Assembly: GCF_001243895.1 (NCBI RefSeq)
Contig: NZ_LN851186.1
Location: 2,059,852 to 2,123,851, forward strand
DNA length: 64,000 nucleotides
Source: Bacillus testis
GTDB taxonomy: Bacteria > Bacillota > Bacilli > Bacillales > DSM-1321
Direction of reading: 5' to 3'
The position numbers and the translations under genes were made by a program. Positions 54,739-63,982 of the stretch are shown here, one piece after another. The notes beneath the pieces were generated by a model that was given only the letters and a program-made list of their open reading frames with translations, had not been told where the DNA came from and searched no databases. How positions within the stretch are numbered: the stretch's first letter is position 1; each line of letters starts with the position of its first letter.

Positions 54739-56464
54739 TCTGCACCTCTGTTCCTTGCATCTGAGCTTGTGTTAATGCATAATAATGTCCTTTACGCTCT
54801 AATAACTGTTCATGTGTGCCTATTTCGACAATCTTGCCAAGCTCCAAGACGATAATTTGATCCATTTCCATCATCCAGTGCAACCGATGGGTAGCGAAAA
54901 ATACCAAACGGTCCTTAAATAAAGGGCTCATCTGCCTCTTTAACTCCGCTTCTGTCTCAATATCCAAATGAGCAGTAGGTTCGTCGAACAAAAGGATCCG
55001 GCGGTTGCTGTCAAGGAAGGCGCGTGCCAGCGCGATCCGTTGTTGTTGTCCTCCGCTAAGGCTTCTGCCGCTCTCGCCTATCTGTTCGTCCAGTCCTTTT
55101 TCAAGCGATTGAATGAACTCCGCCAGGCCAGCTCGCTTGCAGGCCGATTCAATATCTTCCCTTGTGGCGTTTTTCGTATAAAACGAAATATTATTCGCAA
55201 TTGTATCATTGAAAATATAAGGATGCTGAGGGATATACAGAATCTGCTTCTGCCAGTCCACTAACGAAAAATCAGGCACATGAACATCATTGATTTGAAT
55301 ATCTGCCTCATTTGGTTGGATGAAACCAGCCAATATATTCACCAAAGTGGATTTTCCCGCACCACTTGCCCCAATGATCCCTATTTTACTGAAACCTTTG
55401 CAAGAAAATGATAGATCTGTTAACGACTCATGTTCTTCATATTGAAAGGTCAATGAATCGACTTCCAAGCGGGAAGAATGGCCCCATTGAGTAATAGATG
55501 TATCCTCATCGACTTTACTTGCTGGAAGGCTGATTATTTTATTGATTGCTTTAAGTGCATTTTTGCCATCCAATGTTGCGTGATAATCATTGCCGAAGTC
55601 GCGGATCGGCACAAAAAATTCAGGAGCTAGAATCAGGATGGTTAATGCCGGCAATAAGACGATCTCGCCCCCCAACAAACCTAATCCTAAGAATAAAGCT
55701 ACAATTGCCACGCCTAGGCTTGAAAAGAAATCTAAAGCAAACGTGGACAGGAATGCATATTTCAGAGTGCCCATTGTCGATTTGCGGTACTGTTCACTCA
55801 CTTGGCGAATGTTGCGGTCATAGCGTTTGCTTAGGCCCAGCAAGCGAAGTGTTTCCAATCCCCGCAAGGAGTCCACGAAATGGTTTGAGAGCGTTTGATA
55901 CGATTCATATTGCTTATCTGCTTTTCTTTGAGCTGCGTATCCGAGTATGGCCATGAAGAAAATTAAGGTAGGCAAGACAAGAATTAGAATGACTGAGGAG
56001 CGTATATCTAAGGTCAGCGTATAAGCTGCAATCATGAGAGGAATGAGCGCCATATTGATGACTTTTGGAAGAAAGAGCTTTATGTACGTTTCCAATTGTG
56101 AAATTCCCTCAAGCGCCATAGTGACCAGGTTTCCCGTTCCTTCTGTTTCTGTTGCGTTCGGCCCTAGATTGAACAGCTTAGCCGTAAAAGACTGACGGAT
56201 AGCTGACCCGGATTTCACCGAGAAAGATTGCATATAACGGTCCCTCAATAAAGCAAGCAATTGTCGAAGTAGAAAGAAAACTATAAATAAAAGGATGGGA
56301 AGAAACTGTTGTGACAGCTTCTCCCCATTGAATAAACCAGTGATTGCCTGAGCAAGATACTTCGCTTGCAAGATGATGGCGGCTCCCGAGCAGAGAGCCA
56401 ATACCGTCAACAGGACCATCGTTGATTTAAAACCTTTTAATGATAATAAAGATTTATCCATCAT
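54731..56464 (-). CDS. cydD: CydD, heterodimeric ABC exporter subunit
   Basis: 577 residues. Six membrane helices and an ATPase domain (Walker A GASGAGKST, signature LSGGQQQR, Walker B ILLFDEPTAHLD, H-loop FATHRL). It pairs with CydC. Its first bases overlap the end of cydB by four (ATGA-type), so the operon is translated as a coupled unit. Names follow the E. coli convention; in B. subtilis these two are called CydC and CydD in gene order. Confidence 0.92.
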   Translation of the reverse strand: MMDKSLLSLKGFKSTMVLLTVLALCSGAAIILQAKYLAQAITGLFNGEKLSQQFLPILLFIVFFLLRQLLALLRDRYMQSFSVKSGSAIRQSFTAKLFNLGPNATETEGTGNLVTMALEGISQLETYIKLFLPKVINMALIPLMIAAYTLTLDIRSSVILILVLPTLIFFMAILGYAAQRKADKQYESYQTLSNHFVDSLRGLETLRLLGLSKRYDRNIRQVSEQYRKSTMGTLKYAFLSTFALDFFSSLGVAIVALFLGLGLLGGEIVLLPALTILILAPEFFVPIRDFGNDYHATLDGKNALKAINKIISLPASKVDEDTSITQWGHSSRLEVDSLTFQYEEHESLTDLSFSCKGFSKIGIIGASGAGKSTLVNILAGFIQPNEADIQINDVHVPDFSLVDWQKQILYIPQHPYIFNDTIANNISFYTKNATREDIESACKRAGLAEFIQSLEKGLDEQIGESGRSLSGGQQQRIALARAFLDSNRRILLFDEPTAHLDIETEAELKRQMSPLFKDRLVFFATHRLHWMMEMDQIIVLELGKIVEIGTHEQLLERKGHYYALTQAQMQGTEVQNG

Positions 56465-57477
56465 TTAGAACTCACCGTTTCTTTATCGCTAATACGTTTT
56501 CTGAAAACATAATAGCTCCAAATTTGATAGCCAAGCACAAATGGCAGCAAGGTGAAAGCAATCTTAGTCATCAGCGACAATGTATAATGGCCGCTGGCTG
56601 CATTTGTGATCGTCAGATTGAACGCAGGGTCAATAGAAGAAATCATTACCCTCGGGAACAAACCGACGAACAGCATGGCAACTGTTGCAATGATTGTTAA
56701 GCCTGTCATAGCAAACGCCCAGCCTTCTTTTCGTTTTTGGGAGAAAATAAAGCCAAGCACGGCAGAAAGAACAATCACAACCAGGAATACTGGTGTAGCT
56801 ACAGGGCGTACATCAAACAAATCTGTTTGGAAATATGTAAGCACTGCAAAAATCACTAACCCGGCAAACAAGAGAATATAGACTTTGTTCAACAATGAAA
56901 TAGCACGTTCGCGCAGGCTGCCTTCCGTCCGCAATCCAACAAATGTCAAACCGTGCACCAAAGACAAGAGAACTACTGCCAGGCCGCCGACTACAGAATA
57001 TACATTGACATAATCAGTGAAGCCGCCGTATAAAGTCATTGTTTCGTCGATTGGCATTCCTTTTACAAGGCTTGTGAACAATACGCCCAGTAAGAATGGA
57101 GCTAGCACACTTCCTATGAAAACAAGCCACTGCCATACATTTCTCCATTTCGTACTTAAGGCATGGTGTGTATATTCTATACCCACGCCCCTTGCAATCA
57201 ATGCCAGCAAAAAGAAAACAAATGGAATATAGTAACCGCTAAACATGGTTGCATACCAATGAGGGAAGGCTGCAAACAGCGCTCCTCCGGCAGTGATTAG
57301 CCAAACCTCGTTGGCATCCCAAAATGGTCCAATCGTGTTGATCAATTGTTCTCTTTCTTTTTCATTGCGCCCTAGGATACGTGTCAGCATCCCTACGCCA
57401 AAATCAAACCCTTCCAGGAAGAAGAAACCAACGAATAAAACCGCGACAAGGATAAACCAAAGTTCATTTAAAGTCAT
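56461..57477 (-). CDS. cydB: Cytochrome bd ubiquinol/menaquinol oxidase, subunit II
   Basis: 338 residues, eight or nine membrane helices; LEGFDFGVGMLTRILGRNEK near the start, GPFWDANEVWLITAGGALFA (the conserved WDANEVWL block) and RGVGIEYTHHAL. It forms the bd oxidase with CydA, reducing oxygen to water without pumping protons. Overlaps both neighbours by four bases. Confidence 0.95.
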   Translation of the reverse strand: MTLNELWFILVAVLFVGFFFLEGFDFGVGMLTRILGRNEKEREQLINTIGPFWDANEVWLITAGGALFAAFPHWYATMFSGYYIPFVFFLLALIARGVGIEYTHHALSTKWRNVWQWLVFIGSVLAPFLLGVLFTSLVKGMPIDETMTLYGGFTDYVNVYSVVGGLAVVLLSLVHGLTFVGLRTEGSLRERAISLLNKVYILLFAGLVIFAVLTYFQTDLFDVRPVATPVFLVVIVLSAVLGFIFSQKRKEGWAFAMTGLTIIATVAMLFVGLFPRVMISSIDPAFNLTITNAASGHYTLSLMTKIAFTLLPFVLGYQIWSYYVFRKRISDKETVSSK

Positions 57478-58868
57478 AGGTTAAAGGCCTCCTTATCCAA
57501 TAAGTCAACATCCGCTTTCTTATCCGGTCCATCATAAGGTCCTTTTTTGGCAACGCGGATTGTCATATACACCATAATGATGCCAAGGATCAAATATGAT
57601 CCGCAGAAAGCAATGATAGAAAACAGGAGATTTCCAGCTGTTACGTTAGGAGAAACGGACTGTGCAGTAGTGAACAATCCAAATACTGTCCATGGCTGGC
57701 GTCCGATTTCTGTCATGATCCATCCTGCTGTGTTGGCGATGAAAGGCAGTGCCACTGAAGCCACTAAGACTTTTAAAAGCCATGGTTTTGCTTCCAATGT
57801 TCTTTTACGCATGAAATATAGAGATGCTAATGAAAGGACAACCATTAAACCGCCAAATCCGGCCATGATACGGAAACTCCAGAAGACAGTCTCTACATGT
57901 GGGATATAATCCACGCCTTCTCCATATAATTTTTCATATGTTTTTTGTATCGTCTTCATACCTTCCACTGATCCGTGCAGTGAATCGTATGCAAGAATGC
58001 TTAATGCAAAAGGAATATCGATGCTCCATTTGTTTTTCATTTCATCTGCATCAATATTGGCAATCAATGACCATGCTGCAGGGTCGCCGCTGTCTTCCCA
58101 TAACGCTTCACTCGCAGCCATTTTCATTGGTTGTGCTGACATAAGATGTTGTGCCTGCATATGACCGCTGAATGCGATTAGTATTCCACTAATCAAAGAA
58201 ATAATCATTGAAATTTTAAATGAGCGGCGGAAAAAGTCCAAATTGCGTTTTTTCAATAAGTTATATGCTGAAATACCGCCGACGACAAATGCACCTGTTG
58301 CCAACGCACCGAAAACAGTGTGCGGGAATTCAACCAATAATTGCGGATTCGTTAGCAAGGCCATAAAATCATTCAATACAGGTTTTCCATCAACGATCTC
58401 AATGCCGACAGGTTGTTGCATGAATGAGTTTGCTGCCAAAATCCATAGCGCTGATAAAATAGTGCCGAGTGCAACCAGCCATGCGGATAAAGCAATAACC
58501 CATTTAGGCAATTTGTCGCGTCCGAAAATCCAAACGCCGATGAAGGTAGATTCCATAAAGAATGCTAATAGACCTTCGATTGCCAGTGGTGCTCCGAAGA
58601 CATCCCCGACAAAGCGTGAGTATTCTGACCAGTTCATACCGAATTGGAATTCCTGCAGGATACCGGTTACAACCCCGATTGCAAAGGATAACAGGAATAT
58701 TTTTCCCCAGAACTTTGCCATATCAAGGTACACTTGCTTTTTCTTCACCACATACAATGTTTCCATAATGGCGACTAAGAAAATCAAGCCGATGGAAAGT
58801 GGAACAAAGAAAAAGTGAAAAATAGTTGTAGCTGCGTATTGAAAACGAGCTAAATCAAGAATTTCCAT
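57474..58868 (-). CDS. cydA: Cytochrome bd oxidase, subunit I
   Basis: 464 residues, nine membrane helices. It binds haems b558, b595 and d; the haem ligand histidine is in TIFHFFFVPLSIG, the GRQPW motif (EIGRQPWTVFG) is present, and the quinol loop is of the short form usual in Firmicutes. First gene of the operon cydABDC. A ~350-base untranslated region may precede it; expression normally rises under low oxygen, via ResD and Rex. I could not identify a convincing Rex site (see rejected). The start MEILDLARFQYAA is standard; GGGGGA precedes it. Confidence 0.95.
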   Translation of the reverse strand: MEILDLARFQYAATTIFHFFFVPLSIGLIFLVAIMETLYVVKKKQVYLDMAKFWGKIFLLSFAIGVVTGILQEFQFGMNWSEYSRFVGDVFGAPLAIEGLLAFFMESTFIGVWIFGRDKLPKWVIALSAWLVALGTILSALWILAANSFMQQPVGIEIVDGKPVLNDFMALLTNPQLLVEFPHTVFGALATGAFVVGGISAYNLLKKRNLDFFRRSFKISMIISLISGILIAFSGHMQAQHLMSAQPMKMAASEALWEDSGDPAAWSLIANIDADEMKNKWSIDIPFALSILAYDSLHGSVEGMKTIQKTYEKLYGEGVDYIPHVETVFWSFRIMAGFGGLMVVLSLASLYFMRKRTLEAKPWLLKVLVASVALPFIANTAGWIMTEIGRQPWTVFGLFTTAQSVSPNVTAGNLLFSIIAFCGSYLILGIIMVYMTIRVAKKGPYDGPDKKADVDLLDKEAFNL

Positions 58869-59555
58869 GATGTTTCCCCCTCAATCATTCAGTACAATCG
58901 GATAAGTCACTACACTAAACGATGGTGCTCATTTCTTCACATATGACCATTTACTATAATACCCATCTAACTATACGTCCGGAATCACACCAAGGTTTCC
59001 AATGTGAAAATCTTATTAACTAGGCGCACTACTATTTCCGCTATTTATAATAGATATACATTTTCTGACGTTTGGTTCGATTCCGATACGGATATTCTAT
59101 TGCTTTTCTTTTATAATATCTACCGTATTTATTTTTTGTAAGATAATAGACACAATTTCAAAAAGTGCCTTTTGGCCTAAAGATCGCTCGAAGGTTTGAT
59201 AAATAAGGATTTAACTTTACATAAATTGTGTCAGCTTAACAAAACTTTCTAATAAAAATGGCTGCATTTACTACATTATTAATTATGTCGATATAGTGAA
59301 CAAACACTAGTAATGAACAATTCTCTATTAAAAACAGCAACTTCCAGAAAGAACCAACCGTAAACAAATGGCGCAACGCAAAATGTTTGAAGAATTGAAT
59401 ACCCTCCCTCATAAGCCTATGGGATAGCGGACTCCTCATAAGAAAAAGGCCTTCCCGAATAGTACAGAGAAGGTCCTGTTATGAATGCATTAACCAGCAT
59501 TCAATATCTATTAAGTTAGCAAATGTTTTTTTGCATTAGATAAAACGACACTTGC
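58869..59555. other. Region upstream of cydA, downstream of proA
   Basis: Holds the cydA promoter region and the proA terminator. No supported gene: the frame at 59236-59439 has no RBS and a poor composition. A TTGTG...ACAA-like element at about 59226-59242 lies ~360 bases before cydA. Confidence 0.4.
59444..59477 (-). terminator. Terminator of proBA
   Basis: On the minus strand AGGACCTTC and GAAGGCCTTTTTC arms around a 14-base loop. Confidence 0.7.
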
Positions 59556-60803
59556 TCACTGGCGTAACTGGCCATTTCCTTTGATGAGAAATTTGGATGA
59601 TGTCAATGCCGGCAGACCCATTGGCCCTCTTGCATGCAATTTTTGGGTAGATATGCCGATTTCGGCGCCGTAACCGAACTCAAACCCATCGGTAAACCTA
59701 GTCGATGCGTTATGATAAACGGCTGCTGCATCCACCAGTTGTTGGAACAGCGCTGCATGGTCGGCGTTTTCTGTTACTATGCATTCGGAATGTTTAGTTC
59801 CATATTTGTTGATATGCTCAATGGCTTCCAAATGATGATCCACGACTTTCGCAGAAAGTGCCTTGTCTAAATATTCGCATCCCCAATCTTCTTCGGTAGC
59901 ATTGTATACATCGTTTCTGCAAGCGCCGATGATAGAATCAGCAAAGACTTTCACATTTGCATCATGAAATGCATCAAACAACTCCTGGCCAAATTGCTCG
60001 AACCAGCCTTTATGGATCAATACAGTTTCTATACTATTGCAGACACTTGGGCGTTGGACTTTTGCATTAAGGGCAATCGAAATGGCCATTTGAGGATCCG
60101 CACTTTCATCTATATAAAGATGGCAATTGCCCGCTCCTGTTTCAAGCACTGGAACAGATGCTTCCCGGAGTACAGTCTGGATTAGATTTTTCCCGCCCCT
60201 TGGAATCAATACATCCAGATATTGATTGCAGTGAAATAATTCTTTAACCGCCTCTCTGCTATTATTATGGAGCAGTTGGACAGCATCCAGTGGAAGATTT
60301 GTATGAGCCAAGGCTTTATGGATGCAAGCAACAAGTGCTGCATTTGAATGGAAAGCGGATGAACTACCCTTTAAAAGGATGCTGTTGCCTGTCTTCAAAG
60401 CTAAAGAAGCGGCATCAATCGTCACATTCGGGCGTGCTTCATAAATCATTCCGATCACACCTAGAGGAACCCTTACTTTTTCGATTAGAAGGCCGTTTTC
60501 TTTCTTAATAGTTTCCATCACCTCTCCTACAGGGTCTTTCAGCCCTGCCAATAATTCAAGCGCTTCTGCCATTGTCTCGATTCGCTCATCATTAAGAAGA
60601 ATACGGTCCAGAACGGATTCACTTAACCCTGCCGATTTTCCTTGCTGCAGATCCTTTTGATTTTCCGTTTTTATTTTTTCTTTGTTTATTCGGAGCTGTT
60701 CAGCCATTTCCACAAGAGCCCGGTTTTTCTGTTCCGTAGAAAGAGTCTGCATGACCATGCTTGCTTTTTTAGCCAAAAATCCTTTTTCCATTATTTCTGT
60801 CAT
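59556..60803 (-). CDS. proA: Gamma-glutamyl phosphate reductase
   Basis: 415 residues, full length. It reduces glutamyl 5-phosphate to the semialdehyde with NADPH, second step of proline synthesis. Landmarks: EARPNVTIDAASLALKTGNS, LIPRGGKNLIQTV, VQRPSVCNSIETVLIH (catalytic Cys) and LHARGPMGLPALTSSKF. GGAGGGA lies eight bases before this ATG; the upstream 11 codons are unlikely. It follows proB after 14 bases and shares its T-box leader. Confidence 0.94.
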   Translation of the reverse strand: MTEIMEKGFLAKKASMVMQTLSTEQKNRALVEMAEQLRINKEKIKTENQKDLQQGKSAGLSESVLDRILLNDERIETMAEALELLAGLKDPVGEVMETIKKENGLLIEKVRVPLGVIGMIYEARPNVTIDAASLALKTGNSILLKGSSSAFHSNAALVACIHKALAHTNLPLDAVQLLHNNSREAVKELFHCNQYLDVLIPRGGKNLIQTVLREASVPVLETGAGNCHLYIDESADPQMAISIALNAKVQRPSVCNSIETVLIHKGWFEQFGQELFDAFHDANVKVFADSIIGACRNDVYNATEEDWGCEYLDKALSAKVVDHHLEAIEHINKYGTKHSECIVTENADHAALFQQLVDAAAVYHNASTRFTDGFEFGYGAEIGISTQKLHARGPMGLPALTSSKFLIKGNGQLRQ

Positions 60804-60817
60804 TGTATTTCCCTCCA

Positions 60818-61915
60818 TTATTGGGTTTGAACCCATTGATTTCTGTGTATCACTTCTGATATTTCGATGGTGGTATCGGTCATCATTCGAAGTTTTCGAT
60901 CGATTGCCATCTGAAGTTCCTCGGAGGAATAAAGAACCTCGCCTTTGCCCAGAATGCCGCTTTTGCCGTATACCTCAACAACGTCTCCCTTGCTGAAGGA
61001 ACCATCAAGCGCCTGAATGCCTGCGGGAAGAAGGCTGCTGCCTTTATGAAGAAGAGCCTGTTCCGCACCTGCATCCACATAAATTTTCCCAGAGATAGGC
61101 GAATGAAGGGCAATCCATTGTTTGGTGGTGTTGATACTCTCCACCTCTTTGCCAATATAGGTTCCGTCGCCCTTCCCTTCGACAATGTCCAAGAATTTCA
61201 TTGGTCCGCTGCCGTTTCCGATAAAGACTTTTACGCCTAAGGCTAACGCTGTCTTCGCCGCCAATAACTTCGACTTCATTCCTCCGGTGCCGACCGAACT
61301 TCCGGAACCACCGGCAAGGGCAATCATTTCATCGCTGATCTCGTCAATGTAATCCACTCTCTTGGCTTGCGGATCTTTTCGCGGATTGGCGGTATAAAAA
61401 CCGTTGATATCTGTCATGATCATCAGTTGGTGGCCGTGGACCATCCCACTTACCAATGCCGAAAGCATATCATTGTCGCCGAAAGTCAATTCAGCGACCG
61501 AAACGGTGTCATTCTCATTGATGATTGGCATTATTCCTCGGGCAAGGAGTTCACTGATGGCCGCATACGCATTTCGGTACCGCGCTTTATCGGCGAAATC
61601 ATCCCTTGTCAGCAGTATTTGCGCAGGCAGTATGCCAAAGGGCTGCAGGTGCTCCCGGTATGTTTGTATTAATAAACTTTGCCCGACAGCAGCTGCTGCC
61701 TGTTTGCCTTTTAGCGTTACCGGCCTGGATGGATATCCAAGCTGCTTGAAGCCGGCCGCAACCGCTCCAGAAGAAACAAGGACTATTTCATGCCCCTTTT
61801 GTCTAAGCATCGCAATAGCTTGGATATGGTCGCTGAATTTCTGTTGGTCGATTTCGCCCTTTGCATTGGTTAAAGAGCTGCTGCCAATCTTGATGATGAT
61901 TCTTTTTTTATCCAC
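60818..61915 (-). CDS. proB: Glutamate 5-kinase
   Basis: 365 residues. It phosphorylates glutamate, the first and feedback-controlled step of proline synthesis. The kinase domain is VKIGSSSLTNAKG-like at the start (IIIKIGSSSLTNA), with NENDTVSVAELTFGDNDMLS and GTGGMKSKLLAAKTA; a C-terminal PUA domain (~275-360) is also present, which modulates feedback. Starts at GTG with TAGGAGG five to seven bases upstream. Controlled by the T-box leader. Confidence 0.94.
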   Translation of the reverse strand: MDKKRIIIKIGSSSLTNAKGEIDQQKFSDHIQAIAMLRQKGHEIVLVSSGAVAAGFKQLGYPSRPVTLKGKQAAAAVGQSLLIQTYREHLQPFGILPAQILLTRDDFADKARYRNAYAAISELLARGIMPIINENDTVSVAELTFGDNDMLSALVSGMVHGHQLMIMTDINGFYTANPRKDPQAKRVDYIDEISDEMIALAGGSGSSVGTGGMKSKLLAAKTALALGVKVFIGNGSGPMKFLDIVEGKGDGTYIGKEVESINTTKQWIALHSPISGKIYVDAGAEQALLHKGSSLLPAGIQALDGSFSKGDVVEVYGKSGILGKGEVLYSSEELQMAIDRKLRMMTDTTIEISEVIHRNQWVQTQ

Positions 61916-61944
61916 TTTTTGTACCTCCTACTTCGCTTAACGAC

Positions 61945-62200
61945 GTATAGAATAAAAAAAACAGCGCCAATCATCCTTATGAAAGGACGAAAAGCACTGT
62001 TCCCGTGGTACCACCTTACTTGAATTCCCTCTATTCGAAAGAATCCCGCTTAACTGATAACGCTCAGGTATGCGCCCGGTTATTAATCGGGACTGTGAAG
62101 GCAGGTTCAGCGGCAGCCTCGCCAAGGAGTCTTTCAGCTGGTAAACTCCATTCTCTGTTTGGCAATCTGTTCCGCGTACTATTCCTTACGTAACGTTCAT
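61945..62200 (-). promoter_or_regulatory. T-box leader of proBA (proline-specific)
   Basis: Read on the minus strand: an AGAGA-type bulge and ...CAGCTGAAAGACTCC in stem I, a likely specifier CCT (Pro) at 62105-62103 inside TGAACCTGCC, then the T-box sequence AAGGTGGTACCACGGGAAC (62017-61999), and a terminator (AACAGTGC with GCGCTGTT, then eight Ts, 61953-62000). Uncharged tRNA-Pro should pair with GGTGGTACC's UGGN and prevent termination, so proBA is expressed when proline is short. Position and specifier fit the downstream genes. Confidence 0.93.
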
Positions 62201-62259
62201 TATTGTTTTTTAATAGTATGCATAGTATTTCCTGTTATGTCAATAACCAAATCATTCTC

Positions 62260-62706
62260 TTACAGATCAAAAAAAGCTTGGTTCATCCTTTCTAATAGGC
62301 AGCCGAAGCTTTGTCTTTCCTCAGGGGACCAATCGGAAACGATTTGGCTGTATCTCTCCATACGCAACGCCCGGTCTTTCCGCAATGTTTTTTCGCCTAG
62401 CGGTGTCAGTTGGAAAACGCTCACTCGCTTATCCGTCTTGCTGGTTTGTCTGTCTATGAATTGCTTTTTTTCCAATACAGCTACCTGTCTGCTTATGGTC
62501 GAAAGATCGAGGCGAAATGCAGCTGCCATTCCTTTCACTTGATCGGGGCCATGTTCATCCAGATGCCTCATCAATAAATAGCTTGATCGTTCAAGCAATC
62601 CTATTTTTTTCTCTGTTTGATCGACATACATGGCCCGTCTGATGAAGGTTGTCATTTGATATTCGATTCTCTCAACATCTTTTATTTTTTGGTGTAGCTG
62701 TTCCAA
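62260..62706 (-). CDS. MarR family transcriptional regulator
   Basis: 148 residues. Winged helix: LERSSYLLMRHLDEHGPDQV, KGMAAAFRLDLSTISRQVAV, LEKKQFIDRQTSKTDKRVSV. It probably represses the divergent CidAB-type operon and itself; two palindromic boxes lie between the genes. It starts at TTG with AAAAGGAG nine bases upstream. Ligand unknown. Confidence 0.92.
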   Translation of the reverse strand: MEQLHQKIKDVERIEYQMTTFIRRAMYVDQTEKKIGLLERSSYLLMRHLDEHGPDQVKGMAAAFRLDLSTISRQVAVLEKKQFIDRQTSKTDKRVSVFQLTPLGEKTLRKDRALRMERYSQIVSDWSPEERQSFGCLLERMNQAFFDL

Positions 62707-62780
62707 TAGTAGGACTCCTTTTTATTAACTCTTCTGGTGAAAGCGCTACAGCACTTTTCTTTTGACATATAATCTGCTAC

Positions 62781-62814
62781 TTGTATAATACAACCATATA
62801 GTTGCACGATACAA
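62781..62814. promoter_or_regulatory. Paired MarR-type operator boxes
   Basis: TTGTATAATACAA (62781-62793, perfect palindrome) and TTGCACGATACAA (62802-62814), centres 21 bp apart, i.e. on the same DNA face, between the MarR gene and the CidA-like gene. An outer pair ACTTGTAT/ATACAAGT encloses both. Confidence 0.6.
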
Positions 62815-62877
62815 GTAATTTTCGGAAAAATACTAAAGAAGGTGAATTGCCGCTTTTGAAAAAAGCGCATAGTAAAT

Positions 62878-63252
62878 ATGATGATCAAAACTATTTTTCA
62901 AGTTTGTATATTAATTATTTTTTCTGCCGTTGGTTCATTTTTGCATAATACCATACATATCCCCATACCCGGCAGCATCTTAGGGTTGTTGTTATTATTC
63001 GTAGCTCTATCATTCAATATACTTCCATCACGGTTTGTGGACCAAGGCGCTAATTTTTTAATAGCGTTCTTCCCGCTTTTGTTTGTTCCCGTGTTCATAG
63101 GTGTCATGAATTATTCGTCTCTCTTGTCTCTCAAAGGAATATTATTGCTTATTTTAATAATTGTCAGCACAGCGATCACCATGGTCTTGGCAGGCTCTGC
63201 CAGCCAAATAATTGAAAGATTCCAGCATAAAAAGGAAGTTGAACACCTATGA
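62878..63252 (+). CDS. CidA/LrgA family holin-like protein
   Basis: 124 residues, four membrane helices. IFSAVGSFLHNTIHIPIPGS and ILGLLLLFVALSF match the CidA/LrgA family start; members behave like holins or antiholins and, in B. subtilis, transport pyruvate together with the LrgB partner. Start ATG at 62878 (or 62881): there is no clear RBS, and a small hairpin (CCGCTTTT/AAAAGCG) lies just before it. It overlaps the next gene by four bases. Confidence 0.9.
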   Translation: MMIKTIFQVCILIIFSAVGSFLHNTIHIPIPGSILGLLLLFVALSFNILPSRFVDQGANFLIAFFPLLFVPVFIGVMNYSSLLSLKGILLLILIIVSTAITMVLAGSASQIIERFQHKKEVEHL

Positions 63253-63938
63253 CCATTCTTTTGGCTATCTTATTCATTGCGGCAACAGTTCTCGTTTTCC
63301 TGTTGTGCAAAAAAATCTATTTTCGATACACCATTCCGCTTCTATTGCCTATTTTGACAACCACATTCATATTGGTTTTATTATTGGTTTTATTCCATAT
63401 TCCGTATAAAACATACATGATTGGCGGCCAATATATTAATATGATGCTTGGGCCAGCTGTGGTATCCTTGGCTTTTCCTTTATATAAACAGCGTAAAACG
63501 ATTGCCAAGTATATGGTTCCCATCATAGGCGGGGTAGTGACTGGTGTGGTCGGCGGGATGTTGAGCGGCATTTTGCTTGGGCATGCAGCCGGCTTGACAA
63601 GAAATCTGCTTGTTTCGATTATGCCAAAATCATTGACAACGCCTGTAGCTGTCCAGGTTGCTACTTCACTGGGAGGCGTACCGGCCATGACGGCACTCTT
63701 TGTTATGATCGCCGGATTGTCCGGAGCTATATTCGGGCCATATATTTTACGGTTTTTCCGCATAGAAAGCTTGCTTGGAAAAGGAATTGCACTCGGCAGC
63801 GCATCACATGCACTTGGGACAACCAAAGCGGCAGAATACGGTGAACTGCCTTTTTCGATGAGTTCAGTCGCCATGACACTAAGTGCTATTATGGGTTCGA
63901 TCATTGGTCCTGTCCTCATTTGGATGATGCAGATTTAA
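63249..63938 (+). CDS. CidB/LrgB family protein
   Basis: 229 residues, about six membrane helices. LGPAVVSLAFPLYKQRKTIA, SIMPKSLTTPVAVQVATSLG, GIALGSASHALGTTKAAEYG: the full LrgB/CidB family signature. It works with the CidA/LrgA-like protein encoded just upstream (overlap ATGA), in cell-wall turnover, programmed lysis or pyruvate transport. The divergent MarR-type gene is likely the regulator. Confidence 0.93.
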   Translation: MTILLAILFIAATVLVFLLCKKIYFRYTIPLLLPILTTTFILVLLLVLFHIPYKTYMIGGQYINMMLGPAVVSLAFPLYKQRKTIAKYMVPIIGGVVTGVVGGMLSGILLGHAAGLTRNLLVSIMPKSLTTPVAVQVATSLGGVPAMTALFVMIAGLSGAIFGPYILRFFRIESLLGKGIALGSASHALGTTKAAEYGELPFSMSSVAMTLSAIMGSIIGPVLIWMMQI

Positions 63939-63982
63939 TAGAAAAAAGAATAAGATTTTGCTGTATTTAGCAAAGGAGGGAT

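Noticed and set aside
59226-59242. Rex-like element (TTGTG...ACAA) upstream of cydA
   Set aside because: Too many mismatches to TTGTGA-N6-TCACAA and about 360 bases from the start; not convincing.
63317-63919. 200-residue minus-strand frame
   Set aside because: Exact antisense of the CidB/LrgB gene with no start signals.
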